Shown: piece after piece, positions 31,903-41,216 of the stretch
How the letters are laid out: each line of letters begins with the position of its first letter
Numbering within the stretch: position 1 is the first letter of the stretch
NCBI GenBank assembly: GCA_946534895.1
Contig: CAMNDE010000003.1
Span: 29,072-93,071 of the forward strand
DNA from: UBA2943 sp946534895
Lineage (GTDB): Bacteria > Bacillota > Clostridia > Christensenellales > Aristaeellaceae
DNA: 64,000 nt
Direction of reading: 5' to 3'
Notes under the pieces: generated by a model
Databases searched by the model: none
What the model saw: the letters and a program-made list of their open reading frames with translations, nothing else
What the model was told of the DNA's origin: nothing
Made by a program: the position numbers and the translations under genes

Positions 31903-33906
31903 ATGGTCTGGAATGAATATACCCTGGGCGTATGCTATTATCCCGAGCACTGGCCGGAAAATACATGGGCCTCGGATCTGGAGCGGATGCTGAAAAACGG
32001 CATTACCACGGTGCGCGTGTTCGAGTTCGGATGGAGTCTGGTGGAACCGGAGGAAGGCGTGTTTGTCTTTGACATGTGCGACCGATTCCTGGACCTGTGC
32101 AGGGAAAAGGGCATGCATGTGATTCTCGGCACGCCCACGGCCACGCCGCCGGCCTGGCTGACGGAAACATATCCGGAAGTGCTCAATACGCAGATGGACG
32201 GCACGCCCTTTTATCACGGCGGCCGGCGGAACTATACCTATGCCTCTCCCCTGTACCGGGAAAAGTGCGCCCGGATCGTGATGGAGGAAGCCCGGCATTT
32301 CGGACAGCATCCGGCGGTCATCGGCTGGCAGATCGACAATGAGCTCAACTGTGAGCGCTGCGAGTTCTACTCGGAAGCGGACACGCAGGCCTTCCGCGCG
32401 TTTCTCAAGGATAAGTACGGGAATCTGGACGCGCTGAACGCGGCCTGGGGCACGGTGTTCTGGAGCCAGACCTATACCCGCTGGGATCAGGTGTTCGTGC
32501 CCCGGGTGAACGCGGTGTCCGCCGTGAACCCGTCCCTGGAGCTGGACTATATCCGGTATGTGTCGGCACAGTGCCGCAACTTCTGCCAGATGCAGTCCCG
32601 GATCCTGCGCAGATACTCGCCCGGACGCTTCATTACCACAAACGGCATGTTCGCGAATGTGGACAATGCGGCCATGACAAGGGAAAGCCTGGACGTGTAC
32701 ACCTATGACAGCTATCCCAATTTCGCCAACGGCGTGGATACGGTCTATGACCCCGATGCGCTGGCGGACCGGAAATGGTCCATGCATCTGTCCATGGTCC
32801 GCGGCCTGAACGGCCGGTTCGGGATCATGGAGCAGCAGTCCGGCGCCAATGGCTGGTATAACCGGATGGAGGCGGCCATGCCGCGCCCGGGCCAGCTCCG
32901 GCTCTGGGCCATGCAGAGCGTGGCGCACGGGGCGGACTTCGTGTCCTTTTTCCGCTGGCGCACCGCCACCATGGGCACGGAAATATACTGGCACGGGATC
33001 CTGGACTATGACGGCCGCGACAACCGCAGGCTGCGCGAAGTGAACGGGTTTGCCCGGGATCTGAAGGCCATCGGCGAGACGTTCGGCGCGGGCTTCAGGC
33101 ATCAGGTGGCCCTGCTCAGAACCTGGGACAATGAGTTTGACATGGGCATTGACCGCTGGCACGGACGCGTGGAAAAGGAAAGCCGGGAAGGCATTTTCCG
33201 GGCCTGCACCTTTGCGCACGTGAACATGGATTATGTGGAGCTGGACTATGTGACGGCGGAGGAGCTGGCCAGGTATCCCGTAGCCATTCTGCCGCACGCG
33301 GTCATAGCGGCGCCGGAGACGGTGGAAAAGCTCGAGGCATACGTGCGTCAGGGCGGCATTCTCATGCTCGGCTGCCGCAGCGGCTACAAGGACACGACCG
33401 GAAAGTGCGTGACCATGCCCATGCCGGGCCTGTTTTCCGCGCTCACGGGAACGCATGTGCAGGAATACTCCTTCCTCCAGCCGGGCGAGGACTTTCCGCG
33501 CTTTGAGCTGGACGGGGAGTGCCTGAAGGCCGGATCCTTTGTGGAGAGCCTTGAGACAGGGGATGCGCAGGTGCTGGCCCGGTATGCAGATGGCTGGCTG
33601 GCCGGCGAGCCCATGCTGACCGAGCATGTGCTGGGCAAGGGCAGAGTGTGGCATCTGGGCAGCCTGTTCACCGAGGAAATCACCGGGGCATTACTGCGCC
33701 GCGCCGGTGTGCACGGCCCGGACTGGCTGAAGGTGCCCGCAGGCGTGGAATGCGTGCTGCGCGAAAAGGACGGGTGCGAGTATGCGTTCCTGCTCAACTA
33801 CGGAAAGCAGGGCGTGACCGTGGAGGCGGATGCGGCCGAAGCCCTTCTGGAGGGCGGATGTGAACTGAGTGCGTACGGTGTCCAGGTCCTGAGGCACCGC
33901 GGATAA
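31903..33906 (+). CDS. GH42 beta-galactosidase
   Basis: The 667-residue protein matches glycoside hydrolase family 42: GVCYYPEHWPENTW at the start, acid/base Glu147 in GWQIDNE, and the nucleophile Glu310 in FGIMEQQSG. The three-domain layout (TIM barrel to about 385, then a trimerisation flavodoxin-like domain with VAILPHAVIAAPE and a small C-terminal beta domain) is as expected. No signal peptide, so it cleaves imported beta-galactosides. Start 31903 is chosen because the GGAAAGG just before the ATG at 31894 is too close to that codon. The GH78 gene follows after 15 bases. Confidence 0.93.
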   Translation: MVWNEYTLGVCYYPEHWPENTWASDLERMLKNGITTVRVFEFGWSLVEPEEGVFVFDMCDRFLDLCREKGMHVILGTPTATPPAWLTETYPEVLNTQMDGTPFYHGGRRNYTYASPLYREKCARIVMEEARHFGQHPAVIGWQIDNELNCERCEFYSEADTQAFRAFLKDKYGNLDALNAAWGTVFWSQTYTRWDQVFVPRVNAVSAVNPSLELDYIRYVSAQCRNFCQMQSRILRRYSPGRFITTNGMFANVDNAAMTRESLDVYTYDSYPNFANGVDTVYDPDALADRKWSMHLSMVRGLNGRFGIMEQQSGANGWYNRMEAAMPRPGQLRLWAMQSVAHGADFVSFFRWRTATMGTEIYWHGILDYDGRDNRRLREVNGFARDLKAIGETFGAGFRHQVALLRTWDNEFDMGIDRWHGRVEKESREGIFRACTFAHVNMDYVELDYVTAEELARYPVAILPHAVIAAPETVEKLEAYVRQGGILMLGCRSGYKDTTGKCVTMPMPGLFSALTGTHVQEYSFLQPGEDFPRFELDGECLKAGSFVESLETGDAQVLARYADGWLAGEPMLTEHVLGKGRVWHLGSLFTEEITGALLRRAGVHGPDWLKVPAGVECVLREKDGCEYAFLLNYGKQGVTVEADAAEALLEGGCELSAYGVQVLRHRG

Positions 33907-33921
33907 GAAAGGCGAAAGAGT

Positions 33922-36432
33922 ATGCAGATCAATCATTTGGCGTCCCCGATGGGGGCAGTGCTTCCCCTGTACGTGTCCTGGGAGGGCATGGCGGAAAGGC
34001 TTTGCGTGGAGTGCGATGGAAAGAAGCTTCTGGACATGCCTGTGCAGGGCTGCAGCGCGGGCCTGTCCGGCGCGGGCCTGCCGGCGGGCAAGGACCTGAC
34101 CTTCCGGGTCCTTGGCGGGAATGGGGAACAGTCCTGCCATGTGCTGCTGGACATGGGCTGCCCCCAGGGCGAGTGGATTTCCTGCCCGGATACAAAGGGC
34201 GATGTGCTCGGCGCCGGTGAGCTCCGGAGCACGTTCCAGGTCAGGGCGGGGCACGGCCGTGTGAAAAAGGCGCTGGTCCGGAGCACGGCCCTGGGCCTGT
34301 ATCAGCTGTTCCTGAACGGGAAGCGCGTATCCGACCGGGAGTTCATGCCCGGGTTCACCAGCTATGACCACCGGATTCTGTACCAGACCATGGATGCCAC
34401 AGAGCTTGTGCAGGACGGCTCCAACGAAATCCGCTGCCTGCTCGGCAACGGCTGGTACCGCGGGGAAATGGGCTTTCTGCACAACCGGAACAATTACGGC
34501 GACCGCACGGCGCTGCTGCTGGAAATGACCCTGGAATACGAGGACGGTACCGTGGACAGCGTGAAGACCGGCAGTGAATGGCAGAGCCGGCTCAGCCAGA
34601 TCCTGGAAAGCGAAATTTACCTGGGCGAAACAGCGGACGGCCGCGAGAATCCCAGGCCCTGGGGCGGCGTGGACGTGCTGGACGCGCCGGAGGCAGAGCT
34701 CGTCAGTGACGGCGGCTGCGCCAACCGTGTGGAAATGGAGCTTGACGTGGTCAGGGTTCTGCATACGCCCAAAGGCGAAACCGTGGCCGACTTCGGCCAG
34801 AACCTTACCGGCAATGTCAGCCTGCGTGTGCATGGCAGGGCCGGCGAAAAGGTGGAGCTGCAGTGCTTCGAAGTCCTGGACCGGGACGGGAACGTGTATA
34901 CGGACAATCTGCGCACGGCGAGATGCCGCGTGAGCTATATCCTGTCCGGGGACGGGGAGGAGACATGGAATCCCTGGTTCTCCTTTCAGGGCTTCCGGTA
35001 TGTGCAGATCCTGTCATGGCCGGGCAATTTTGAGCCGGAGCAGCTCAGGGCCCGGGTGATTCACTTTGACATGCCCGTGACCGGAAAGTTTCAGTGCTCC
35101 AGCCCGGAACTGACCCGGCTCATGCAGAACATATGCTGGTCGCTGCGCGGCAATTCCCTGGATATCCCGACGGACTGCCCGCAGCGCGATGAGCGCGTGG
35201 GCTGGACCGGGGACGCGCAGATCTTCTCCGCCGCCGCGCCCTATTTCATGGACGTGTACGCCTTCTTCTCCAAATGGATGCGCGACGTGGTCCTGGACCA
35301 GAAAGCCGACGGCGGCATTCCGCATGTGGTGCCGGACCTGATCTCCGGCAGACCCCAGGTCAGGAATGACTGGCTGCTCTCCCAGGGCACCTGGGGCGCG
35401 GCGGGCTGGGCGGACGTGATCACGCTCCTGCCCTGGAACCTGTACCGCTTCTACGGCGACCCGCGGATTCTGGAGGAATGCTTCCCTGCCATGCTCCGGC
35501 ACCTGGACTTCATGCGTTCCAGGGCGGATGGCTGCGTGTGGAACTATCTTCTGCAGTTCGGCGACTGGGTCGCCCTGGATGCGGAGGAAGGCAGCTATTT
35601 CGGGAAAACGCCGGCGGATATGACCTGCGCCTGCTACTATATCCGCTCCACCGACGCCATCGCGGACGCGGCTCATGTTCTGGGCCGTGAGGAGACGGAG
35701 CAGGAGATGCGGGAGCTTGCCGCGGAACTCCGGCAGGATTATGTGCGCCGGTTCTTCCGGGACGGGCATCTCACCGTTCAGACCCAGACAGCCCAGATCC
35801 TGACCCTGGTCTTCGGCCTATGCCCGGACGAGTGGCGCGAAAACCTGACCCGGGACCTGATCGCGCTCATTCAGGCGCGCAGCGGACATCTGGACACCGG
35901 GTTCATGGGCACGCCCCTGATCCTGGAAGCCCTCAGCGCCAATGGCCGCGCAAAAGAGGCCATGGATCTGCTCATGAACCCCACATACCCGGGCTGGCTC
36001 TACCAGGTCACCCGCGGGGCCACCACCATCTGGGAGCACTGGGACGGCATCAAGCCGGACGGCAGCATGTGGAGCCCGGACATGAACAGCATGAACCATT
36101 ACGCTTACGGCACTGTGGGCCAGTGGATCTGGAACCGGGTGGCCGGACTGGAAATGCTGGAGCCCGGCTGGAAGCGCTTCCGCCTGGCCCCGCTGCTGCT
36201 GGGTCTTGACTGCGTGCAGGCAGAACTTCAGACGCCCATGGGCCGGATCCGGGCTTCCTGGGAAATCCATGAAAAAACGGCCACGGTGAACGTAACGGTA
36301 CCCGAGGGCTGCACCTGCGAGGCATGCCTGCCCGGATCATGCGACGAAAGCGGACTGCTGCGCGCGGAAAACGGCTGCCTGACAGCCACGCTTCAGCCCG
36401 GCAGCTGGGAGATGCGCATAGGTCTTGCCTGA
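33922..36432 (+). CDS. GH78 alpha-L-rhamnosidase
   Basis: The 836-residue protein matches family GH78. N-terminal beta-sandwich domains (about 1-390, with ALVRSTALGLYQLFLNGKRV) precede an (alpha/alpha)6 barrel with the diagnostic DCPQRDERVGWTGDAQIF (Asp423, Glu424) and, towards the end, WEHWDGIKPDG and NHYAYGTVGQWIW. These enzymes release L-rhamnose from pectin fragments and plant glycosides by inversion. There is no signal peptide, so it acts in the cytoplasm. It shares a transcript with the GH42 gene; both suit rhamnogalacturonan side chains. Confidence 0.95.
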   Translation: MQINHLASPMGAVLPLYVSWEGMAERLCVECDGKKLLDMPVQGCSAGLSGAGLPAGKDLTFRVLGGNGEQSCHVLLDMGCPQGEWISCPDTKGDVLGAGELRSTFQVRAGHGRVKKALVRSTALGLYQLFLNGKRVSDREFMPGFTSYDHRILYQTMDATELVQDGSNEIRCLLGNGWYRGEMGFLHNRNNYGDRTALLLEMTLEYEDGTVDSVKTGSEWQSRLSQILESEIYLGETADGRENPRPWGGVDVLDAPEAELVSDGGCANRVEMELDVVRVLHTPKGETVADFGQNLTGNVSLRVHGRAGEKVELQCFEVLDRDGNVYTDNLRTARCRVSYILSGDGEETWNPWFSFQGFRYVQILSWPGNFEPEQLRARVIHFDMPVTGKFQCSSPELTRLMQNICWSLRGNSLDIPTDCPQRDERVGWTGDAQIFSAAAPYFMDVYAFFSKWMRDVVLDQKADGGIPHVVPDLISGRPQVRNDWLLSQGTWGAAGWADVITLLPWNLYRFYGDPRILEECFPAMLRHLDFMRSRADGCVWNYLLQFGDWVALDAEEGSYFGKTPADMTCACYYIRSTDAIADAAHVLGREETEQEMRELAAELRQDYVRRFFRDGHLTVQTQTAQILTLVFGLCPDEWRENLTRDLIALIQARSGHLDTGFMGTPLILEALSANGRAKEAMDLLMNPTYPGWLYQVTRGATTIWEHWDGIKPDGSMWSPDMNSMNHYAYGTVGQWIWNRVAGLEMLEPGWKRFRLAPLLLGLDCVQAELQTPMGRIRASWEIHEKTATVNVTVPEGCTCEACLPGSCDESGLLRAENGCLTATLQPGSWEMRIGLA

Positions 36433-36438
36433 GCGCAT

Positions 36439-36472
36439 AAAAAAACCGGGACTGTCCTGGGACAGTCCCGGT
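36439..36472. terminator. terminator shared by GH78 and ssb genes
   Basis: ACCGGGACTGTC (36445-36456) pairs perfectly with GACAGTCCCGGT (36461-36472). On the minus strand it is followed by seven Ts; on the plus strand only by CTTTG. Confidence 0.88.
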
Positions 36473-36486
36473 CTTTGAAGGATGCA

Positions 36487-36933
36487 TCAGAAGGGCAGAT
36501 CGTCGTCGGCCGGAATGGCTTCGAAGCCATTGTTCTGCGCGGTAGGCGCAGCGGCGGGCGTATAGGGCGCGGGAGCGCCTGCGCCGTCTCCGGCGGAGTT
36601 TCCGGAAGACAGGAACTCGATCTCGTCCGCGTTCATTTCCAGGGACACGCGGGTGGTGCCGTCATTGGCGGTATAGGTGCGGGCCTGCAGGGCGCCGGCA
36701 GCATATACCTTGCGGCCCTTGGCCAGATAGCGCTGGCATACTTCACCCAGATTTCTCCAGGCGGTGACGCGTACAAACATGGTATCGTCCTGAGCGTTGT
36801 CGCCCTGCTGGGCACCGCTGCGGCGGCGGTTGGAGTTTACGGCGACGGTGAACTGGCAGAGGCTCACGCCCGTGCCGGTCACCCGGGTCTCAGGATCCCT
36901 GGTAAGATTGCCGATAATCATCAGCTTATTCAT
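36487..36933 (-). CDS. ssb: single-stranded DNA-binding protein
   Basis: The 148-residue protein begins MNKLMIIGNLTRDPE, continues with the OB-fold core (DTMFVRVTAWRNLGEVCQRYLAKGRKVYA) and ends in a flexible Ala/Pro-rich linker and the acidic tip DDDLPF that recruits partner proteins. SSB coats single-stranded DNA in replication and repair. The ATG three codons upstream is only one base from GGAGG, so 36933 is the start. A TTGCAT-N16-TATAAT promoter lies at 36970-36997. It stands alone between glycosidase genes and not with rpsF/rpsR, so it may be an accessory copy. Confidence 0.96.
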   Translation of the reverse strand: MNKLMIIGNLTRDPETRVTGTGVSLCQFTVAVNSNRRRSGAQQGDNAQDDTMFVRVTAWRNLGEVCQRYLAKGRKVYAAGALQARTYTANDGTTRVSLEMNADEIEFLSSGNSAGDGAGAPAPYTPAAAPTAQNNGFEAIPADDDLPF

Positions 36934-36969
36934 ACAAATCATGCCTCCGGTTTCAAATAGTGCATGCTT

Positions 36970-36997
36970 ATTATACCTGTTTGGACAAAGGATGCAA
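36970..36997 (-). promoter_or_regulatory. promoter of ssb
   Basis: Minus-strand TTGCAT (36992-36997), 16-base spacer, TATAAT (36970-36975). Confidence 0.68.
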
Positions 36998-37021
36998 GAG
37001 CCCTTGAGAGGAGCACACCCT

Positions 37022-37918
37022 ATGATCACTCTGTTCACGCATACGGATCTGGACGGCGTGGGCTGCGCCGTCCTTGCCACCTTATATGCCCGGAAGACGG
37101 GTCAGGAACTGACCATAAACTATCAGGGCTACAACACCATCAACCGCGCCGTGGGCCAGTTCCTGGACCAGTCCCGGCCGGGGCGCCGGGACGAGATCTG
37201 GATCACGGACATTTCCACTGACGGCCGCATCTCCCAGCGCCTGGACCGGCTGCCCTGCAAAGTGCGCATGATGGACCATCACCCCATGAAGCCCGGGGCG
37301 GTGCTCCTGCCCTGGATGCATATCGACACGGATGAGACGCAGTGCGGCACCAGCATTGTATATAAGGATCTGCTGGAACCCCTGTTCCCGGACCACGCGG
37401 GCCTGCGCAGCTTTGTGGAGGACGTGTGCCTCTGGGACACCTGGAGGTATGACAAGGAGATCATCAGCAAAAGCGAGATCATGGACACGCTGCACGAGCT
37501 CATCGGGCATGAGGCGTTTCTGGACATGGCCGTGGACGACCTGGATCGGGGCGGCGGGTTTGAGATTCCCTATTACCTGGAACTGGCGGTGCAGGGAAGC
37601 ATCCGCAGCCGCAACAAAATGTTCGAGAGCAAGGAACGCGAGATGATCGTCACCGAGTTCGAGGGATATGCCACAGGCGTCCTGTTTGCCGACGAGCATG
37701 CATCTTCCCTGGCTGAGTACGTGTTCCAGCGCCATCCGGAGCTGGATATTGTGGCGGTCATATACCTGCCGTCCGGTGTCAGCCTGAGGACCCGCCGGGA
37801 TGATGTGGACCTGACGGAGATCTGTCACGCCCGGGGCGGCGGCGGGCATCAGAAAGCCAGCGCCTTCCGGTTTGACTCGGACACCGCCGAGCAGGTGGTG
37901 GAGCTTTTGATGAGGTGA
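37022..37918 (+). CDS. DHH-family phosphoesterase (NrnB-like)
   Basis: The 298-residue protein has the DHH motifs THTDLDGVGC (His7, Asp9, Asp11), ITDISTD near residue 60 and DHHP near residue 85, and a C-terminal DHHA1 domain with ARGGGGHQKASAF. Such enzymes hydrolyse nanoRNA, pAp or cyclic-dinucleotide products; the DLDGVGC form resembles Bacillus NrnB. Cytosolic, Mn-dependent. GAGAGGAG precedes the start. The next gene begins only 4 bases after its stop, giving an unusual operon of a nucleotide phosphoesterase with a glycosidase. Confidence 0.88.
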   Translation: MITLFTHTDLDGVGCAVLATLYARKTGQELTINYQGYNTINRAVGQFLDQSRPGRRDEIWITDISTDGRISQRLDRLPCKVRMMDHHPMKPGAVLLPWMHIDTDETQCGTSIVYKDLLEPLFPDHAGLRSFVEDVCLWDTWRYDKEIISKSEIMDTLHELIGHEAFLDMAVDDLDRGGGFEIPYYLELAVQGSIRSRNKMFESKEREMIVTEFEGYATGVLFADEHASSLAEYVFQRHPELDIVAVIYLPSGVSLRTRRDDVDLTEICHARGGGGHQKASAFRFDSDTAEQVVELLMR

Positions 37919-37922
37919 GGGC

Positions 37923-40550
37923 ATGCACAGAATGGAAGCGCTCCTGACGTGCCCGCCGGAAAGTGCCCGCGGCCTGACCCGGTGGTGGTGGTACGGGCCC
38001 CGGGTGCAGAAGGCGGAAATTCTGCGGGAGCTGGACGGGATGCGTGAACAGGGGATCGGCGGTGTGGAGCTGCAGATGCTGTACCCGCTGGACCCGGACA
38101 GGGAGGATGCGCAGAACCTGGCCTTCGGGTCCCCGGAATTCTATGACATGCTGCGCTTTGTATCAGATGCCTGCCGTGAACTTGGCATGACCATGGACGT
38201 AACCCCGGGGTCCAGCTGGCCCTTCGGCGGTCCGGTGATTTCCATGGAGGAAGCGCAGCAGCAGGTGCTGCCCTATCAGATCGACGTGGAAGGCCCGAAA
38301 TTGTTTGCCTGCGATCTGACCACAAGGATCGCCGGGGACGTCATTGCCGCGGTCATGGGCAGAATGCGAGGCGCGGTCATGGACGCGGACAGCGTCCGGG
38401 ATATCACGGAAGCCTTTGAGGTCCGGGAACTGTTCGGCTGGCCCTGGGGCACGCGCCTGCGCGAACTTCAGATACCGGAGGGCACCTGGAAGATCGTGTT
38501 CTTTGTGCGCTCCATGCACGCAAACCATGTGGGCAAGCCCGGACGGAACGCTCAGGGCCTGGTGCTGGACCACTGCAGCCGGAAGGCGCTGGACGTGTTC
38601 TTCCATCATATGACGCAGCCCATTTGCCGGCATGCGCAGGTGCATGCCCTGTTCTGTGATTCCATAGAGGTCGAGGGCCATAACTGGACCGGAGACATGT
38701 TCACGGAATTCCGGAAGCGCCGGGGCTATGACCTGCATCCCTGGATCTACGCGCTCTGGGGCGAGGTGGGGGATGTCACGAAAAGGGTGCGCTACGATTT
38801 CTTCCGCACCATGAGCGAGCTGACCCTGGAAAACTTCTTTGAGCATTTCACGCGCCTCTGTCATGCCCAGGGCTGCCTGAGCCGGATCCAGGCCCACGGC
38901 ACCTGGGGCGAAATCCTGCGCGCCTATGCCTGCGCGGATATCCCGGAGGGCGAGACCTTCGGGGAGCAGGAACGGTACATGGTCAATACCATTCACCGGC
39001 GCCTGGCCGCCAGCAGCGGGCATGTCTATGGAAAGAACATCATTTCCTGCGAGACGTTCACCTGGCTGAAGCGTCCCCGGTTCACCGAGACCCCGGAAGA
39101 CCTGAAAATGGCCGTGGACGCCGTGTTCCTCGACGGCATGAACATGATCGTGAATCACGGGTATGCCTATGATTCCGGAGAGCCCCGGCCGTTCTACGCC
39201 AGCTGCAATATCAACCACCGCAGCCCCTGGTGGCCGGACTACCGGTATCTGGGCGCATACATCCAGCGCGTGTCCGCTCTGCTGCGTGAGGGCCGGCATG
39301 TGTCCGAAGTGGCTGTATACCTGCCGGAGGCGGACATTTTTGCTCAGTCCATGCTCTCGGAGCTGCACCTGGCCATGTGCCTGGAGGATTACATGGGCCG
39401 GGAGGACATGGACCGGATCCAGAAACTGGGTTACTGGTTCGACTATGTCAATGATGAGGCACTGACCCGGCTCGGAGCGATGGAGGAAGGCGGGCTCCGG
39501 CTCGGCGGAAATCTGTACCGTGTCCTGATTCTGCCCCGGGTGACCATGATGGAGCCGGAAACGGCCAGGGCCGTGGAACGGTTCCGGAACATGCACGGGA
39601 CCGTGCTCTGCCTGGAAACAAGGCCGGAAAGTGCCTGCGGGCTCATGGACCGGGAAGATGGAGACCGGGAGGTCCGGGCAGTCATGGACCGCGTCTGGCC
39701 CGGACCGGGGCTTTCCATGCCAGGTCTTAAGCAGGCGCTCCGGGAAGCACTGGAGCCGGAAGTGCATATATCCGAACCCGAGCATGTGGGGTTCGTGCAC
39801 CGGAAGGCGGACTGGGGCGATCTCTGGTTTTTTGCCAATCAGAGCGCGGATATGAGGGATACAAGGTTTGTGTTCCGGGATATGACCGGACCGTGCACAG
39901 TGCTGTCGCCTCAGAAACTGGACGGCAGCATGCACCGGACCTTTGACTGGGATGAAGTGGAAAGATGCCTGCATGTGTGCCTGGAACCCCATGAATCCAT
40001 CGCCGTGTGCTTCGGGGAAGAAGCGGAGGCACAGGAAGAAACCGGAAATTATGTGCCTATATGCCGGCTTACGGACTGGTCGCTCACGATCGCGGGCGGG
40101 CAGAGGCGCATGCCGGAACCGGTCTGGTGGACGGATCTGCCGGGCCTGGAACGTACAGGCGGCGAGGGCGTGTATGAAGTGAAGTTTGTCTGCCCTGTGT
40201 CCGGCCGGTACCGCCTGCGCCTCACGGACGTGGGCTGCACCGCGGGCCTTGAAATGGACGGCCGGATATTGGACAGCCTGTGGATGCGGCCCTGGCGCGC
40301 GGACCTTGGCTGGATGCAGGAGGGTACGGAGCATGTGCTGCGCCTGCGCGTGCGCTCCACGCTCTTCCACAGCATGCTCGCAGGTCCTGAACCGGAAGAC
40401 GTGCCGGATGAACTGGACGCATGGCCATACTATGGCAAGGTGATCATGGACCAGCGCAGGGCGCGCCTGAACCTGGACAGGGAGCGCAAGTACACAGGCA
40501 GTGTGCACTCCGGGCTGAACGGACCGGCTTTCCTGGAGTGCAGGGCATAA
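37923..40550 (+). CDS. GH106-like glycoside hydrolase (putative alpha-L-rhamnosidase)
   Basis: The 875-residue protein shows the opening of GH106-type alpha-L-rhamnosidases: RWWWYGPRVQKAEILREL with GIGGVELQ, and FRKRRGYDLHPW followed by a TIM-barrel-like core to about residue 480 (CETFTW, DGMNMIVNHGYAY). A beta-rich galactose-binding-like C-terminus (YEVKFVCPVSGRYRLRLTDVG) ends the protein. There is no signal peptide. GH106 enzymes include rhamnosidases acting on complex pectin (RG-II) side chains. Specificity is inferred from family only. A GAGGTGAGG ribosome site overlaps the end of the DHH gene. Confidence 0.78.
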   Translation: MHRMEALLTCPPESARGLTRWWWYGPRVQKAEILRELDGMREQGIGGVELQMLYPLDPDREDAQNLAFGSPEFYDMLRFVSDACRELGMTMDVTPGSSWPFGGPVISMEEAQQQVLPYQIDVEGPKLFACDLTTRIAGDVIAAVMGRMRGAVMDADSVRDITEAFEVRELFGWPWGTRLRELQIPEGTWKIVFFVRSMHANHVGKPGRNAQGLVLDHCSRKALDVFFHHMTQPICRHAQVHALFCDSIEVEGHNWTGDMFTEFRKRRGYDLHPWIYALWGEVGDVTKRVRYDFFRTMSELTLENFFEHFTRLCHAQGCLSRIQAHGTWGEILRAYACADIPEGETFGEQERYMVNTIHRRLAASSGHVYGKNIISCETFTWLKRPRFTETPEDLKMAVDAVFLDGMNMIVNHGYAYDSGEPRPFYASCNINHRSPWWPDYRYLGAYIQRVSALLREGRHVSEVAVYLPEADIFAQSMLSELHLAMCLEDYMGREDMDRIQKLGYWFDYVNDEALTRLGAMEEGGLRLGGNLYRVLILPRVTMMEPETARAVERFRNMHGTVLCLETRPESACGLMDREDGDREVRAVMDRVWPGPGLSMPGLKQALREALEPEVHISEPEHVGFVHRKADWGDLWFFANQSADMRDTRFVFRDMTGPCTVLSPQKLDGSMHRTFDWDEVERCLHVCLEPHESIAVCFGEEAEAQEETGNYVPICRLTDWSLTIAGGQRRMPEPVWWTDLPGLERTGGEGVYEVKFVCPVSGRYRLRLTDVGCTAGLEMDGRILDSLWMRPWRADLGWMQEGTEHVLRLRVRSTLFHSMLAGPEPEDVPDELDAWPYYGKVIMDQRRARLNLDRERKYTGSVHSGLNGPAFLECRA

Positions 40551-40573
40551 AAAAGCCCGGCCGGGTGCCGGGC
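40549..40573 (-). terminator. terminator of the ECF S-component gene
   Basis: Minus-strand GCCCGGC/GCCGGGC (40567-40573 with 40555-40561) followed by six Ts. It may also act on the GH106 transcript. Confidence 0.83.
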
Positions 40574-40580
40574 ATGGATA

Positions 40581-41135
40581 TCAGAGCCTGCGTGCCAGGG
40601 GTGAGAGCCGCGCCTTCTCCAGGGCCAGGACAACGGCCGGCACCAGGATGAGGTGAATGACGGCGCCCACGGCGGTGGTCACAAAGTAAGCGCTGACAAA
40701 GGTGGAGAAGGTGTAGGACCCGCCGCTCAGGCCCAGGAAGATGGCCTTGGCGGCGCCGCCTATGAGCCGGCCCAGGATCATGGCAAGGACCATGCTGATG
40801 AGGATGGCCGGCAGGTGTGCCATATGCCGGCGGACCAGAAGGGGATAGAGCAGTCCGGTGAGCACGCCGTAGGCGCACAGCTCAAAGGCCATGGGCACGG
40901 CGGAAGGCGCCGCGGGCATGCCGAAGATGACCATGCGCAGGAGCGGTGTGACGAACCCGACCACGGCACCGGCAGCGGGGCCGCAGGTGAGCCCGGCGAT
41001 AAAGGCCGGGATGTGCATGGGTGAAATGCCCTGGGCCAGGATCTGTACCTGACCGAGGAACAGCGGAAGAATCAGCCCCACCGCGATGAGCAGGGCGCAG
41101 AGTATCATGGTGTGAACAGAAGTGCTGCGGCGCAT
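40581..41135 (-). CDS. ECF transporter S component
   Basis: The 184-residue protein has five to six hydrophobic segments and the short, all-membrane form of ECF substrate-binding subunits (ALLIAVGLILPLF near the start, GISPMHIPAFIAGLTCGPAAGAVVGF, and a final long helix). S components capture a vitamin or metal precursor and share an energising module encoded elsewhere; none of those genes is in view. The substrate cannot be read from the sequence and no riboswitch is visible in the short leader. RBS AAGGAGG precedes the start. Divergent from the CPBP gene. Confidence 0.85.
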   Translation of the reverse strand: MRRSTSVHTMILCALLIAVGLILPLFLGQVQILAQGISPMHIPAFIAGLTCGPAAGAVVGFVTPLLRMVIFGMPAAPSAVPMAFELCAYGVLTGLLYPLLVRRHMAHLPAILISMVLAMILGRLIGGAAKAIFLGLSGGSYTFSTFVSAYFVTTAVGAVIHLILVPAVVLALEKARLSPLARRL

Positions 41136-41175
41136 AAAGGCCTCCTTGTACGGCGTTTCTGCGAAGGTATGCCGC

Positions 41176-41204
41176 ATGGTAGCACAGGGCGCGGGCACTG
41201 TCAA
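41176..41204 (-). promoter_or_regulatory. promoter of the ECF S-component gene
   Basis: Minus-strand TTGACA (41199-41204), 17-base spacer, TACCAT (41176-41181). Same -10 form as the promoters at 55988 and 58272. Confidence 0.62.
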
Positions 41205-41216
41205 CAGGAGGCGGGC

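Noticed and set aside
30655..33654. Long open frames antisense to real genes, such as 999 codons here, 803 codons at 4060-6471 and 830 codons at 7476-9968
   Set aside because: They mirror strongly supported genes, are His/Pro/Gly/Ala/Arg-rich without domain motifs, and arise from GC-rich codon positions.
36487..37918. ssb and DHH gene as a replication or phage module
   Set aside because: They are divergent single genes with ordinary promoters, with no primase, helicase or structural phage genes near.
41136..41216. Riboswitch for the ECF S component
   Set aside because: The gap to the divergent gene is only 81 bases and is filled by a promoter and ribosome sites; there is no room or structure for an aptamer.
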